In this document: piece after piece, positions 1 to 8,443 of the stretch | Layout: every line of letters starts with the position of its first letter | How positions within the stretch are numbered: position 1 is the stretch's first letter | Source: Pseudomonas mandelii | GTDB taxonomy: Bacteria > Pseudomonadota > Gammaproteobacteria > Pseudomonadales > Pseudomonadaceae | Assembly (NCBI RefSeq): GCF_024138395.1 | Contig: NZ_JAMYDU010000034.1 | Location: 1 to 47,876, forward strand | DNA length: 47,876 nt | Reading direction: 5' to 3' | Position numbers and translations under genes: made by a program | Notes under the pieces: model-generated | The model's database searches: none | What the model was told of the DNA's origin: nothing | The model's input: only the letters and a program-made list of their open reading frames with translations

Positions 1-84
1 CTGCGTTTTGCGCCCGTATCCATTGCACCTTCCTGATAAGAAGTCAGAAGGTGTAAACCTTATTCAGGACGAGACAGCGAGCAC

Positions 85-121
85 AAAAAAGCCCCTGAAC
101 CTTTCGATTCAGGGGCTTTTT
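85..121. terminator. Bidirectional intrinsic terminator
   Basis: A 9-bp GC-rich stem (GCCCCTGAA at 91-99 with TTCAGGGGC at 108-116) is flanked by A6 on the left and T5 on the right, so it can end transcription from either side. On the minus strand it lies after the efflux outer-membrane gene and after the tRNA-Asn 3'-end relic at about 130-154. A weaker hairpin (CACCTT..AAGGTG, about 26-53) lies to its left. Confidence 0.85.
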
Positions 122-129
122 GATTTTGC

Positions 130-154
130 TGTCTGGCTTACGACCTGGACTCGA
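130..154 (-). repeat. Degenerate copy of tRNA-Asn 3' end (candidate att site)
   Basis: The 25 bases match 13173-13198, the last bases of the intact tRNA-Asn gene and the four bases after it. Nine bases (TGTCTGGCT) and then sixteen (ACGACCTGGACTCGA plus flank) agree, with a two-for-one base difference between them. As at the intact gene, a terminator follows on the minus strand. This is the arrangement left when an element integrates into a tRNA 3' end and displaces the old end. A decayed second tRNA-Asn gene is the alternative. Confidence 0.6.
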
Positions 155-167
155 GCGGAACCGTATT

Positions 168-1664
168 TTATTGGAGTTCTTTCGATATCGTTGGATCAGG
201 AAAAAACATTCCAACACGAGCATTTGAGTCGTCTCGCTGCCAGCCGCCTCCCAATGCTTTGAACGTGGCCACTGCAGCGCGAGCCGATTCAATTTGTGCC
301 TGGGCTCTGCCATCAGATGCCGCTAGGAGATGTTCATCGGCATCCAGCACTTCGATCAAGCTGACCACGCCTTTTTCATAGGCGGCAAACGACGTCGCTC
401 TGGCTTTCGCATACGCCGACTCGCCCTGGGCGAGCTGGGTCGATTGTTGCTCGCGGTTGATCCGTGCCGAAACAGCGCTTTCCACATCTTCGCAGGCTCG
501 CAGAACGGACTGGCGGTAAGCGGCCAAGGCTTCGGCTTCCTGGCCCTTTGCCAAATCAATCTGGGCGTTGATGCGGCCAAAATCGAACAGCCGCCAGCGT
601 AATCCCAGTGCCGCCGAAGCCTGACTGGCGCCGTTGCTGAACAGGTTTGCGCTGGATACCGATGTAGCGCTGCCGAGCAGCGCCCCCACAGACAGTTTGG
701 GGTAGTACTCGGACATGGCTTCGCCGATGCGCGCGCTGGATGCCGCAAGCCGGCGCTCAGCGACGATCAAGTCTGGACGCCGACGCAGCAGGTCGGCCGG
801 AGAGCCCATGTAGGCGAGACCGGGCACATCAGGGATGGGCGCCGGCTTAGTCAACTGCGCGCTATAAGTGCCCGGTGCCTTGCCCAGCATGACATCCAGC
901 GCGTTCATTGCCGCGTCAAGGCCAGCTTGCAGTACCGGCACGGTGGCCTGCGCTTGATTCAGCGCGCCTTGGGTCTGGTTCAACTGCAATTCAGCTGCCA
1001 GGCCTTTTGCGTAGAGGTGTTCGATAGTGGTGAGCAGTTGTTGTCGCGTGTCTACTTGATGCCGGGCAATTTCCAGGCGTGCTTGAAGGCCACGGATGCT
1101 GATGTAAAGATCGGCTGTCTGCGCAACCACTGCCAGGCGTGTGGCAATCGCTCCGGCTTGCGAGGCCTGATAATCGGCGAAGGCGGCTTCTTTACCTCGG
1201 CGCAGCCCGCCAAACACATCCAGCTCCCAGCTGGCATTCAAGTTCGCCTCATAGGCACTGCCGTAGCGATTATAGGAAGGGTCTGAATTCAGCACTTGGC
1301 CCAACGGAGTCTCCAATGACTGATGGGCCCGGGCCGCTTGACCGTTGACGGTAGCCGACGGCAGGAGAGCTGCGTTAGCTGCGCCCAAACCGGCGCGAGC
1401 CCGCTCGATCCTTGCGCTTGCCTGGGCTAAATCGAGGTTCTGTTCAAGTGCTCGATTTATCAGCTGACTGAGTATTGGGTCATTAAATGCGTTCCACCAA
1501 GCGGCGAGATCGGCATTGGCGGCGCCCAGTTGTCGTGCCTTGGACGTTTGCGCCGAGAAATGCTCGGGCAATTCCATACTGGGTTCTGAGTAGTCGGGGC
1601 CCACTGCGCAACCTGCAACCATACCCAAACACAGTAAGACGGCGAAACGAGGAGGAGGGGGCAT
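168..1664 (-). CDS. RND efflux outer-membrane lipoprotein, NodT/OprM family
   Basis: This 498-residue protein is the outer-membrane channel of a tripartite efflux pump. It begins with a lipoprotein signal peptide whose lipobox VAGC puts the acylated cysteine at residue 19, followed by the typical AVGPDYSEP start of the mature protein. The rest has the two repeated OEP (TolC-like) halves, rich in long Ala/Gln/Leu helices, with the family motif RRRPDLIVAERRLAASSARIG in the middle. The gene is divergent from a TetR regulator, beyond which lie the adaptor and pump genes. A GTGAC-N14-GTCAC palindrome lies 25 nt before its start. The family is certain; the exported substrates cannot be told from sequence. 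Confidence 0.93.
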   Translation of the reverse strand: MPPPPRFAVLLCLGMVAGCAVGPDYSEPSMELPEHFSAQTSKARQLGAANADLAAWWNAFNDPILSQLINRALEQNLDLAQASARIERARAGLGAANAALLPSATVNGQAARAHQSLETPLGQVLNSDPSYNRYGSAYEANLNASWELDVFGGLRRGKEAAFADYQASQAGAIATRLAVVAQTADLYISIRGLQARLEIARHQVDTRQQLLTTIEHLYAKGLAAELQLNQTQGALNQAQATVPVLQAGLDAAMNALDVMLGKAPGTYSAQLTKPAPIPDVPGLAYMGSPADLLRRRPDLIVAERRLAASSARIGEAMSEYYPKLSVGALLGSATSVSSANLFSNGASQASAALGLRWRLFDFGRINAQIDLAKGQEAEALAAYRQSVLRACEDVESAVSARINREQQSTQLAQGESAYAKARATSFAAYEKGVVSLIEVLDADEHLLAASDGRAQAQIESARAAVATFKALGGGWQRDDSNARVGMFFPDPTISKELQ

Positions 1665-1689
1665 GCGGCACCTACGAAAGGGTCGGTTT

Positions 1690-1713
1690 GTGACGATATT
1701 ACAATTTGGTCAC
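1690..1713. promoter_or_regulatory. Candidate TetR operator, copy 1
   Basis: GTGAC (1690-1694), 14 bases, GTCAC (1709-1713). It lies between the divergent outer-membrane gene (25 nt away) and the tetR gene (38 nt away). The same element at 2489-2512 precedes the adaptor gene, also by 38 nt. The shared bases extend into the spacer (AATTTG/TAATTG before GGTCAC). Confidence 0.7.
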
Positions 1714-1751
1714 AAGTTGTCAACCATCTTTGGGATGAGTAAGCTGTTCGC

Positions 1752-2372
1752 ATGAATCAGTCATCAGTTTCTTCGCCCAGCGCCCGTGGCCCAGCCGATC
1801 ACGACATTCGAGATCAGATTGTTGCGGCGGCCAACGAACATTTCAGTCAGTACGGTTATGGCAAAACAACGGTGTCTGACCTAGCCAAGGCCATCGGTTT
1901 TTCCAAGGCTTACATCTACAAGTTCTTTGAATCCAAGCAGGCGATTGGTGAAGCAATCTGTACAAATTGCCTGACTGAAATCGTTGCAGCTGTGGAGCAG
2001 GCCATCAATGCAGACGGCCTCTCGCCGACTGAACGTTTTCGGCGCCTGGTCAAAACCTTAATCGCTACAGGTGTGAGTCTGTTCTTTAACGACCGTAAAC
2101 TCTATGACATCGCAGCGTTCTCCGCGTCGGAGCGCTGGCCTAGCTCGCAAATCTATGACGCTCAGATCAAGAGCTTCGTGTTGCAAATCGTGCGTGAGGG
2201 GCGAGAACTCGGCGAGTTTGAACGCAAGACACCGCTGGACGAGACGGTAGAGGCGATTCATCTCGCTCTGCGGCCCTTCATCAATCCTCTGCTATTGCAG
2301 TACAACCTCGATCTTGTTGAAGAAGCCCCTTCTCTCATCTCCAATCTTGTTCTGCGCAGCCTGATGCCTTAA
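1752..2372 (+). CDS. TetR/AcrR family repressor of the adjacent RND efflux genes
   Basis: This 206-residue protein has a TetR DNA-binding domain at about residues 18-65 (IRDQIVAAANEHFSQYGYGKTTVSDLAKAIGFSKAYIYKFF), with the usual helix-turn-helix and YKFF end. The C-terminal part is divergent ligand-binding sequence. The gene sits between the divergent outer-membrane lipoprotein gene and the adaptor/pump genes, and the same palindrome lies before both arms, so local autoregulated repression of the pump is the simple inference. A 9-bp hairpin without a T-run (2383-2405) follows the gene. The inducer is unknown. Confidence 0.92.
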   Translation: MNQSSVSSPSARGPADHDIRDQIVAAANEHFSQYGYGKTTVSDLAKAIGFSKAYIYKFFESKQAIGEAICTNCLTEIVAAVEQAINADGLSPTERFRRLVKTLIATGVSLFFNDRKLYDIAAFSASERWPSSQIYDAQIKSFVLQIVREGRELGEFERKTPLDETVEAIHLALRPFINPLLLQYNLDLVEEAPSLISNLVLRSLMP

Positions 2373-2488
2373 ACCATCTGCTGATGGATGCGCTGTGCAT
2401 CCGTCTCAACGTGCGCGCCTGAAAAACGGGGATCTTCAACCTTTCTGCGTTGCTCTGATCAACAGGGCGACGTTGATTTGTCTAAATG

Positions 2489-2512
2489 GTGACTATTGAC
2501 ATAATTGGTCAC
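2489..2512. promoter_or_regulatory. Candidate TetR operator, copy 2
   Basis: GTGAC (2489-2493), 14 bases, GTCAC (2508-2512), 38 nt before the adaptor gene. Arm sequence, spacer length and the AT-rich spacer ending in ATTGG match copy 1 at 1690-1713. This ties the adaptor-pump operon to the regulator upstream of it. Confidence 0.7.
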
Positions 2513-2550
2513 TTGAATAAGCATGAGGCATCCGCTACTAAGAGGTCTCT

Positions 2551-3672
2551 ATGATCCAGCGCCACCACCTGTCATTAATTTTCATTGGCTTGTTGCCGTT
2601 TGCCCTGACGGCCTGCAACGAGGCCACGCCTGCAGATCCTCGTCTCCAGATGCCCTTGGTGCGCATCGGCGTGGTTCAACCCGCCGCGCCTGCGGCACGG
2701 GTATTCACCGGTATCGTCGCAGCTCGAGTTCAGAGCGATCTCGGTTTTCGGGTGTCAGGGAAAGTCTTGGAGCGCTTGGTGGACGCTGGGCAGAGTGTCA
2801 AACGTGGGCAGCCACTCATGCGCATCGATGCCAACGACCTGACGCTGACCGCGCGGGCACAGCAGGAAGCAGTACTGGCCGCCATGGCCCGAGCTCGGCA
2901 GGCCTCCGATGACGAGCTTCGCTACCGTGATCTGGTGTCCGTCGGAGCGGTATCTGCTTCAGCTTACGCAGGGTTCAAAGCAGCTGCCGACTCGGCGAAA
3001 GCCCAACTCAACGCTGCCCAGGCCCAGGCTGATGTGGCGAAAAACGCCACCGGTTATTCGACGTTGCTGGCGGATGCTGACGGGGTGGTAGTGGATACCT
3101 TGGCGGAGCCTGGGCAGGTAGTTGGCGCAGGGCAGGTGGTGGTACGCGTTGCCCATTCAGGGCAGCGCGAGGCCGTGATCCAGTTACCCGAGACGCTACG
3201 TCCTGCACTGGGCTCGGCGGCGACGGTTGAGCTATATGGCCAGCACCAGACTGCAGGTAAAGCGCGTTTACGCCAGTTGTCCGACTCTGCCGACCGACAG
3301 ACCCGAACGTTCGAAGCGCGTTATGTGCTGGAGGGGGCGCTCTCCAACGCCACACTGGGTTCGACGATCTCAGTGGTTATCGCTGACACGGATGTTGCTG
3401 ATGCCAAGGAATTACAGGTGCCCATGGGGGCTCTCCACGACGCCGGTAAAGGCCCGGGGGTCTGGGTGGTGGGCGGGGAACCTGAGCAGGTGGCATGGCG
3501 CCCGATCAAGGTTCGCGGCCTGAATAATGAGGCCAGCGTGCGCGTGACGGGTGATCTGCAGGTGGGTGATCGTGTTGTCGCATTGGGTGCTCACTTGCTG
3601 AGCGAGGGAGAGAAGGTCAGGACTGAACTTGCCGATGCTCCGCAAAATTCAGTGGTTGAGGTGAGTCGATGA
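2551..3672 (+). CDS. RND efflux periplasmic adaptor (HlyD/MFP family lipoprotein)
   Basis: This 373-residue membrane-fusion protein bridges the inner-membrane pump and the outer-membrane channel. A lipoprotein signal with lipobox LTAC places the lipidated cysteine at residue 22. Then come the biotinyl-lipoyl-like motif (LGFRVSGKVLERLVDAGQSVKRGQPLMRID, about 68-97), a short Ala/Gln-rich coiled-coil hairpin, the second lipoyl half (ADGVVVDTLAEPGQVV, about 174-190) and the beta-barrel and membrane-proximal domains. AAGAGGTCTCT before the ATG gives a ribosome site. Its stop overlaps the pump start by 4 nt, so the two are translationally coupled. Confidence 0.93.
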   Translation: MIQRHHLSLIFIGLLPFALTACNEATPADPRLQMPLVRIGVVQPAAPAARVFTGIVAARVQSDLGFRVSGKVLERLVDAGQSVKRGQPLMRIDANDLTLTARAQQEAVLAAMARARQASDDELRYRDLVSVGAVSASAYAGFKAAADSAKAQLNAAQAQADVAKNATGYSTLLADADGVVVDTLAEPGQVVGAGQVVVRVAHSGQREAVIQLPETLRPALGSAATVELYGQHQTAGKARLRQLSDSADRQTRTFEARYVLEGALSNATLGSTISVVIADTDVADAKELQVPMGALHDAGKGPGVWVVGGEPEQVAWRPIKVRGLNNEASVRVTGDLQVGDRVVALGAHLLSEGEKVRTELADAPQNSVVEVSR

Positions 3673-6600
3673 GCGGCTTCAATCTTTCGGCGCTGGCAGT
3701 GCGCGAGCGCTCAATCACCCTGTTTTTGATCCTGCTGATTTCTGTGGGTGGGTTATATGCCTTCTTCAAACTGGGGCGTGCGGAAGATCCCGCATTTACC
3801 ATTAAACAAATGACGGTAGTCACTGCCTGGCCTGGGGCGACGGCCCAGGAGATGCAAGACCAGGTGGTAGAAAAGCTGGAAAAACGCATGCAGGAGCTGC
3901 GTTGGTACGATCGGACCGAGACCTTTACCCGGCCCGGCTTGGCATTCACTACGGTATACCTGCTCGACAGCACGCCGCCCTCAGCCGTCCAGGAGGAGTT
4001 TTATCAGGCGCGCAAGAAAATTCTGGATGAGCAGAAGGGATTGCCGCCTGGGGTGATCGGCCCGATGGTCAATGATGAGTATTCCGATGTCACCTTCGCC
4101 CTCTATGCGCTCAAGGCCAAGGGCGAGCCGCAACGTCTGTTGGTGCGCGAAGCCGAGAGCTTGCGCCAGCGTCTGCTGCATGTGGCGGGTGTGAAGAAGG
4201 TCAACATTATCGGTGAACAGGCCGAGCGCATTTTTGTCGAGCTGTCCTACGAGCGTTTGGCGACACTGGGCATTTCCGCACGAGACATCTTCAGTGCGTT
4301 GAGTGCGCAAAACATGATAACCCCGGCAGGTTCGGTAGAAGCGAAGGGCCCACAGGTTTTCATCCGCCTGGATGGCGCGTTTGATGACCTGCAGAAGATT
4401 CGTAATACCCCACTGACGGTGCAGGGCAGAACGCTCAAGTTGTCCGATGTGGCTGAGGTCAAGCGTGGTTATGAGGACCCCGCGACGTTTCTGGTGCGCA
4501 ACAACGGCGAGCCGGCCCTGTTGCTCGGCGTGGTCATGCGCGACGGCTGGAACGGCCTGGATCTGGGGAAGTCGCTGGACGCTGAGGCCACAGCGATCAA
4601 CGAGCAGATGCCTTTGGGCATGAGCCTGACCAAGGTCACGGATCAGGCGGTGAATATTGGCGCCTCCGTCAACGAGTTCATGGTGAAATTTTTTGCTGCC
4701 CTGGGCGTGGTGCTGCTGGTGTGTTTTCTCAGCATGGGCTGGCGTGTCGGCGTTGTGGTCGCCGCAGCGGTGCCGCTTACCCTGGCGGCCGTGTTCATTG
4801 TCATGGCGGCCACGGGCAAAGACTTCGATCGAATTACCCTGGGCTCGTTGATTCTGGCGCTGGGGCTGCTGGTGGACGATGCAATCATTGCCATTGAAAT
4901 GATGGTGGTGAAGATGGAGGAGGGCTACGACCGAATCAAGGCCTCCGCTTATGCCTGGAGCCACACGGCCGCGCCGATGTTGTCGGGGACGTTGGTGACG
5001 GCGATCGGCTTTATGCCCAACGGTTTTGCCAAGTCGACCGCTGGTGAGTACACCGCGAACATGTTCTGGATCGTTGGCATTGCGTTGATCACTTCCTGGG
5101 TGGTGGCCGTGGTGTTTACACCTTACCTGGGCGTCAAACTGCTGCCGCAGATCAAGGCGCCTGAAGGCGGGCATACGGCGATTTACGGAACACCGAACTA
5201 CCAGCGTTTCAGGCGCCTGCTGGGCAGCGTGATCCGCCGCAAAGGCCTGGTGGCGACATCCGTCGTGGGCTTGTTTGTTGTTGCGATTCTGGGCATGGGC
5301 GTGGTCAATAAGCAGTTCTTCCCAACGTCCGACCGACCTGAGGTGCTGGTTGAGGTGCAGATGCCTTACGGCACCTCTATCGAACAGACTGATGTGGCGG
5401 CGGCCAAGGTTGAGGCGTGGTTGGCTCAGCAGCCAGAGGCCAAGATCGTCACCGCTTACATTGGCCAGGGCGCGCCGCGCTTCTACTTGGCGATGGCCCC
5501 TGAACTACCCGATCCATCCTTCGCAAAAATCGTCGTCCTGACCGCGAATCAGCAAGAGCGTGAGGCGCTCAAGCTCCGCCTCAGACAAGCGGCGGCCGAT
5601 GGCTTGGCGCCTGAGGCCCGGGTGCGGGTGACGCAGTTGGTATTTGGTCCTTATTCACCGTATCCGGTGGCTTTTCGGGTGATGGGCGCCGACCCCGCGG
5701 TGTTACGAGATATCGCCGCGCAGGTGCGTGCGGTCATGACCGCCAATCCCATGATGAGGACCGTAAACACCGACCTGGGCGAGCGCACACCGGCGCTTCA
5801 TCTCACGCTGGATCAGGATCGCCTGCAAGCATTCGGCTTGACCTCGACCGATGTCGCGCAACAGCTGCAATTCCTGCTCACGGGGGTGCCTGTCACCGAG
5901 GTGCGTGAGGACATTCGCTCGGTGCAGGTGGTGGCTCGCTCGGCGGGTGAAACGCGTCTGGATCCGTCGAAAATTGCCGCCTTCACGCTGACCGGCGCCC
6001 AAGACCAGCGCGTGTCCCTGTCCCAAGTAGGGGCGGCGGATGTGCGCATGGAAGAGCCCATTCTGCGACGTCGTGATCGTACGCCGACGATAACCGTGCG
6101 CGGTGACGTGGCTGAAGGTCTTCAGCCTCCCGATGTCTCCAATGCCTTGATAACGCAGTTGCAGCCCATCATCGAAAAACTGCCGGCGGGCTACCGCATT
6201 GAGTTTGCCGGCGCAATCGAGGAGTCAGGTAAAGCAAACAAGGCATTGCTGCCGTTGTTCCCGATCATGATCGCGCTGATGTTGCTGACCATCATCATTC
6301 AGGTGCGCTCGATGTCGGCAATGATGATGGTGTTTGCCACCGCGCCTTTGGGCCTGATTGGTGTGGTGCCAATTCTGCTGCTGTTCCAGCAGCCGTTCGG
6401 GATCAACGCCTTGGTGGGACTGATTGCCTTGTCAGGGATTCTGATGCGTAACACCCTGATCCTCATCGGCCAGATTCACTCCAATAAGCAAGCCGGCCTG
6501 TCGCCTTACAACGCCGTGGTCGAAGCCACTGTGCAGCGCGCGAGGCCCGTGATTCTCACGGCGTTGGCGGCGATGTTGGCGTTCATTCCTCTGACCCATT

Positions 6601-6755
6601 CGGTGTTCTGGGGAACGCTGGCCTACACCCTGATTGGCGGTACGTTTGCCGGCACAGTGCTGACCCTGGTGTTCCTGCCAGCGATGTACGCCCTCTGGTT
6701 CAAGATCAAGCCTGAGCCCGCGCATGAACTTGCAGTGAGCACTCATGTTGCTTGA
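3669..6755 (+). CDS. RND efflux pump inner-membrane transporter (AcrB superfamily)
   Basis: This is a full-length proton-driven RND permease of 1028 residues with the standard layout: a first transmembrane helix near the N-terminus, a porter/docking domain, helices 2-6, a second porter domain and helices 8-12. The proton-relay aspartate pair is present in helix 4 (GLLVDDAIIAIEM, D403 and D404). In helix 10 the AcrB lysine (AKN motif) is replaced by arginine (LMRNTLILI, R927). It overlaps the adaptor gene by 4 nt. With the divergent channel gene it gives a complete tripartite pump. The substrate is unknown; drugs, solvents or lipophilic compounds are typical of the family. Confidence 0.95.
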   Translation: MSGFNLSALAVRERSITLFLILLISVGGLYAFFKLGRAEDPAFTIKQMTVVTAWPGATAQEMQDQVVEKLEKRMQELRWYDRTETFTRPGLAFTTVYLLDSTPPSAVQEEFYQARKKILDEQKGLPPGVIGPMVNDEYSDVTFALYALKAKGEPQRLLVREAESLRQRLLHVAGVKKVNIIGEQAERIFVELSYERLATLGISARDIFSALSAQNMITPAGSVEAKGPQVFIRLDGAFDDLQKIRNTPLTVQGRTLKLSDVAEVKRGYEDPATFLVRNNGEPALLLGVVMRDGWNGLDLGKSLDAEATAINEQMPLGMSLTKVTDQAVNIGASVNEFMVKFFAALGVVLLVCFLSMGWRVGVVVAAAVPLTLAAVFIVMAATGKDFDRITLGSLILALGLLVDDAIIAIEMMVVKMEEGYDRIKASAYAWSHTAAPMLSGTLVTAIGFMPNGFAKSTAGEYTANMFWIVGIALITSWVVAVVFTPYLGVKLLPQIKAPEGGHTAIYGTPNYQRFRRLLGSVIRRKGLVATSVVGLFVVAILGMGVVNKQFFPTSDRPEVLVEVQMPYGTSIEQTDVAAAKVEAWLAQQPEAKIVTAYIGQGAPRFYLAMAPELPDPSFAKIVVLTANQQEREALKLRLRQAAADGLAPEARVRVTQLVFGPYSPYPVAFRVMGADPAVLRDIAAQVRAVMTANPMMRTVNTDLGERTPALHLTLDQDRLQAFGLTSTDVAQQLQFLLTGVPVTEVREDIRSVQVVARSAGETRLDPSKIAAFTLTGAQDQRVSLSQVGAADVRMEEPILRRRDRTPTITVRGDVAEGLQPPDVSNALITQLQPIIEKLPAGYRIEFAGAIEESGKANKALLPLFPIMIALMLLTIIIQVRSMSAMMMVFATAPLGLIGVVPILLLFQQPFGINALVGLIALSGILMRNTLILIGQIHSNKQAGLSPYNAVVEATVQRARPVILTALAAMLAFIPLTHSVFWGTLAYTLIGGTFAGTVLTLVFLPAMYALWFKIKPEPAHELAVSTHVA

Positions 6756-6872
6756 GGCATGGGCCGGATTTACTACCATTCAAGTCCGCGCAGTTTTATT
6801 TATAGGCCGATTACAGTGGGTGGTTCATAGGTGCGCAACCTGAGCGCTGTCTTATGAATAAGTACTAATTTA

Positions 6873-6885
6873 TGATGCTGCATCA
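6873..6885. promoter_or_regulatory. Perfect 13-bp palindrome upstream of tetR gene
   Basis: TGATGCTGCATCA is a perfect odd palindrome 20 nt before the start of the TetR gene at 6906. The AT-rich flanks (ATTTA..TAAAT) extend it imperfectly. It is placed like an autoregulatory operator. It differs from both other candidate operators in this island. Confidence 0.5.
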
Positions 6886-6905
6886 ATAAATTTGGAAACG
6901 GCATC

Positions 6906-7481
6906 ATGAGTACACGTTCCGACCTCCTGACCAGTGCTGAGATCCTGTTGCGTACCAAGGGCTACGCAGCCTTCAGCTATGCCGATCTGGCGGAAGACAT
7001 CGGTATCAAGAAGGCGAGTATTCACCACCACTTTCCCACCAAGGAAAGTCTGGCGATTGCCATCGTTGAGAGTTATCTGTTCCGGTTCAAGAATCAGCTG
7101 GAATGCATCAATGATGAAAATACCGGCATTATCGATCGGCTCAATGCCTTCGCCTCGATGTTCGCACAAAGCAGTAAAAACGCGATGCTTCCGCTCTGCG
7201 GCGCTCTGGCGGCGGAACTGCTGGCTTTGCCTGAAAGCCTGAAGGAGTTGACGCGGGACTTTTTCGAAATCCATCTCAATTGGCTTCAGGCCAATATCGT
7301 ACTGGGCCAAGCGGCAGGGGAACTCAAAGCTGAGCTGGACGGCGTGAAGGTTGCCAGGTTCATCTTGAATACGTTGGAAGGTGGCAGCTTTGTATCTTGG
7401 GCGCTGAGCGACAATTACGAACAGTCTTCTGGATTTGATTTCATTTTAGATGGACTTCGGGTTATCGAAACGCCTCACTAA
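6906..7481 (+). CDS. TetR/AcrR family transcriptional regulator
   Basis: This 191-residue regulator has a clear N-terminal TetR helix-turn-helix (about residues 5-50: ILLRTKGYAAFSYADLAEDIGIKKASIHHHFPTKESL). Its C-terminal half resembles the TetR_C domain of AcrR/YcdC-type proteins (AMLPLCGALAAELLALPESLKELTRDFFEIHLNWL). It stands alone, 150 nt after the pump gene, with its own palindrome before the start and a strong hairpin after the stop. It lies just before the OsmC-SDR-FrnE-Trx operon, so it is the nearest candidate regulator of the two linked redox operons. However, the 18-bp palindrome found at those promoters is absent from its own upstream region. Confidence 0.92.
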   Translation: MSTRSDLLTSAEILLRTKGYAAFSYADLAEDIGIKKASIHHHFPTKESLAIAIVESYLFRFKNQLECINDENTGIIDRLNAFASMFAQSSKNAMLPLCGALAAELLALPESLKELTRDFFEIHLNWLQANIVLGQAAGELKAELDGVKVARFILNTLEGGSFVSWALSDNYEQSSGFDFILDGLRVIETPH

Positions 7482-7508
7482 GGTTCAATCAGCTTTTTTC
7501 TGCGTCAT

Positions 7509-7547
7509 AAAACGACCGATTCTGCCCCTGCGGGCTCGGTCCGTTTT
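7509..7547 (+). terminator. Intrinsic terminator after tetR
   Basis: AAAACG-ACCGA (7509-7519) pairs with TCGGTCCGTTTT (7536-7547) with one bulge. The GC-rich stem ends in a T4 run, 28 nt after the tetR stop. Confidence 0.6.
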
Positions 7548-7711
7548 CCCGCCTCGTAAGTGGTTTCAGCCACTTAGCTCACGCTTTCTGATCTAGTCTC
7601 GCATTTGGATTGCGGATACCTATCCATGTCTGCACTTTCGGTGTGTGACCCACAGTTATCCTATCGGTTGAAGCTGTTTTTTGGGCGATTGGTTATAAGG
7701 AAAATAGTCTC

Positions 7712-7740
7712 TTGATAGCTTACCTACTAGTTGGTAGGCT
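7712..7740 (+). promoter_or_regulatory. Promoter with operator in spacer, OsmC operon
   Basis: The -35 TTGATA (7712-7717) and -10 TAGGCT (7735-7740) are 17 nt apart. The spacer and -10 contain an 18-bp near-palindrome (7720-7737) matching CTACCAACTAGTTGGTAG at 16 of 18 positions. The promoter of the converging operon at 12592-12620 is built the same way. A bound repressor would block RNA polymerase directly. Confidence 0.7.
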
Positions 7741-7789
7741 TGTTTCTCTCCGGGCCAAAGGCCCAGTCCATCCGAAGAGGAACGAACAC

Positions 7790-8344
7790 ATGAGCAACAA
7801 CCTGAATGGTATCGATGTCGCCGCACTCCAGCAGTTTGCCCAAGGCGTTGCTGAGGATGCGATCAAGCGCCACGCGAGTTTCAACGTAAAGACTCAGTGG
7901 AAAGGCCAGACTCGCTCTGTGGCCAAAGTCAATCGCTACAGTCTGGCCGGTGAAACCTATTCGCGGGATTTCGAAATCGTCGCCGATGAGCCTAATGAAT
8001 TGCTGGGCCAAAACACTGCGCCTAATCCTCAAGAGCTGCTGATGGCCGCTCTCAACGCCTGCATGTCGGTCGGTTATGCCGCCAACGCCGCGATGATGGG
8101 TATCAAGATTCACAGCCTGGAAATCGAAACGGACGGCACCCTTGACCTGCGAGGCTTTCTGGGCCTCGACGAGAGCGTCAACCCAGGTTACGACGAAGTA
8201 AGCGTGATGATTCGACTGCACACCGACGCCTCCCGTGAGCGCGTTGAAGAGCTGCATAAAGTGGTGCTCAAAACCTCGGTCAACTATGCCAACTTCTCGA
8301 AAGCCATCCGCATGGTGCCAACCCTCGAAGTGCGTGAGGGCTGA
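7790..8344 (+). CDS. OsmC-family protein
   Basis: This 184-residue OsmC/Ohr-fold protein has the family core (PNPQELLMAALNACMSVGYAANAAMMG, then a long helix and beta sheet). Classical OsmC/Ohr peroxidases use two cysteines. Here the only cysteine in the protein is in NACMS, and the region that should carry the second reads LKTSVNYANF. A standard two-cysteine thiol peroxidase is therefore unlikely unless a partner resolves the sulfenic acid. The chosen ATG has a GAAGAGGAACG ribosome site; the upstream in-frame start lies on the promoter. It is the first gene of a four-gene operon with SDR, FrnE-like and thioredoxin genes. Confidence 0.88.
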   Translation: MSNNLNGIDVAALQQFAQGVAEDAIKRHASFNVKTQWKGQTRSVAKVNRYSLAGETYSRDFEIVADEPNELLGQNTAPNPQELLMAALNACMSVGYAANAAMMGIKIHSLEIETDGTLDLRGFLGLDESVNPGYDEVSVMIRLHTDASRERVEELHKVVLKTSVNYANFSKAIRMVPTLEVREG

Positions 8345-8443
8345 TTCGCTCGTTTCAAAGAGATTTAAACCTTGCCTGCACCAGCAGGCAGCCAGCCCAC
8401 CGTGGTGCCGACACTAATTAGTTCGGGATAACCGGAGTCTGCA

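Larger units (their letters stand above)
7482..7789. other. Intergenic region: terminator, hairpin, promoter
   Basis: This 308-nt stretch holds no convincing gene. In order it contains an intrinsic terminator-like hairpin for the tetR gene (7509-7547), a perfect 7-bp hairpin (TAAGTGG/CCACTTA, 7557-7576) and the promoter-operator of the OsmC operon (7712-7740). An open frame from 7712 continues into the OsmC gene but starts on the -35 box, so it was not taken. Confidence 0.7.

Noticed and set aside
7712..7789. N-terminal extension of the OsmC gene from 7712
   Set aside because: The extension starts on the -35 box and contains the operator; ATG 7790 has a good ribosome site and a family-like start.
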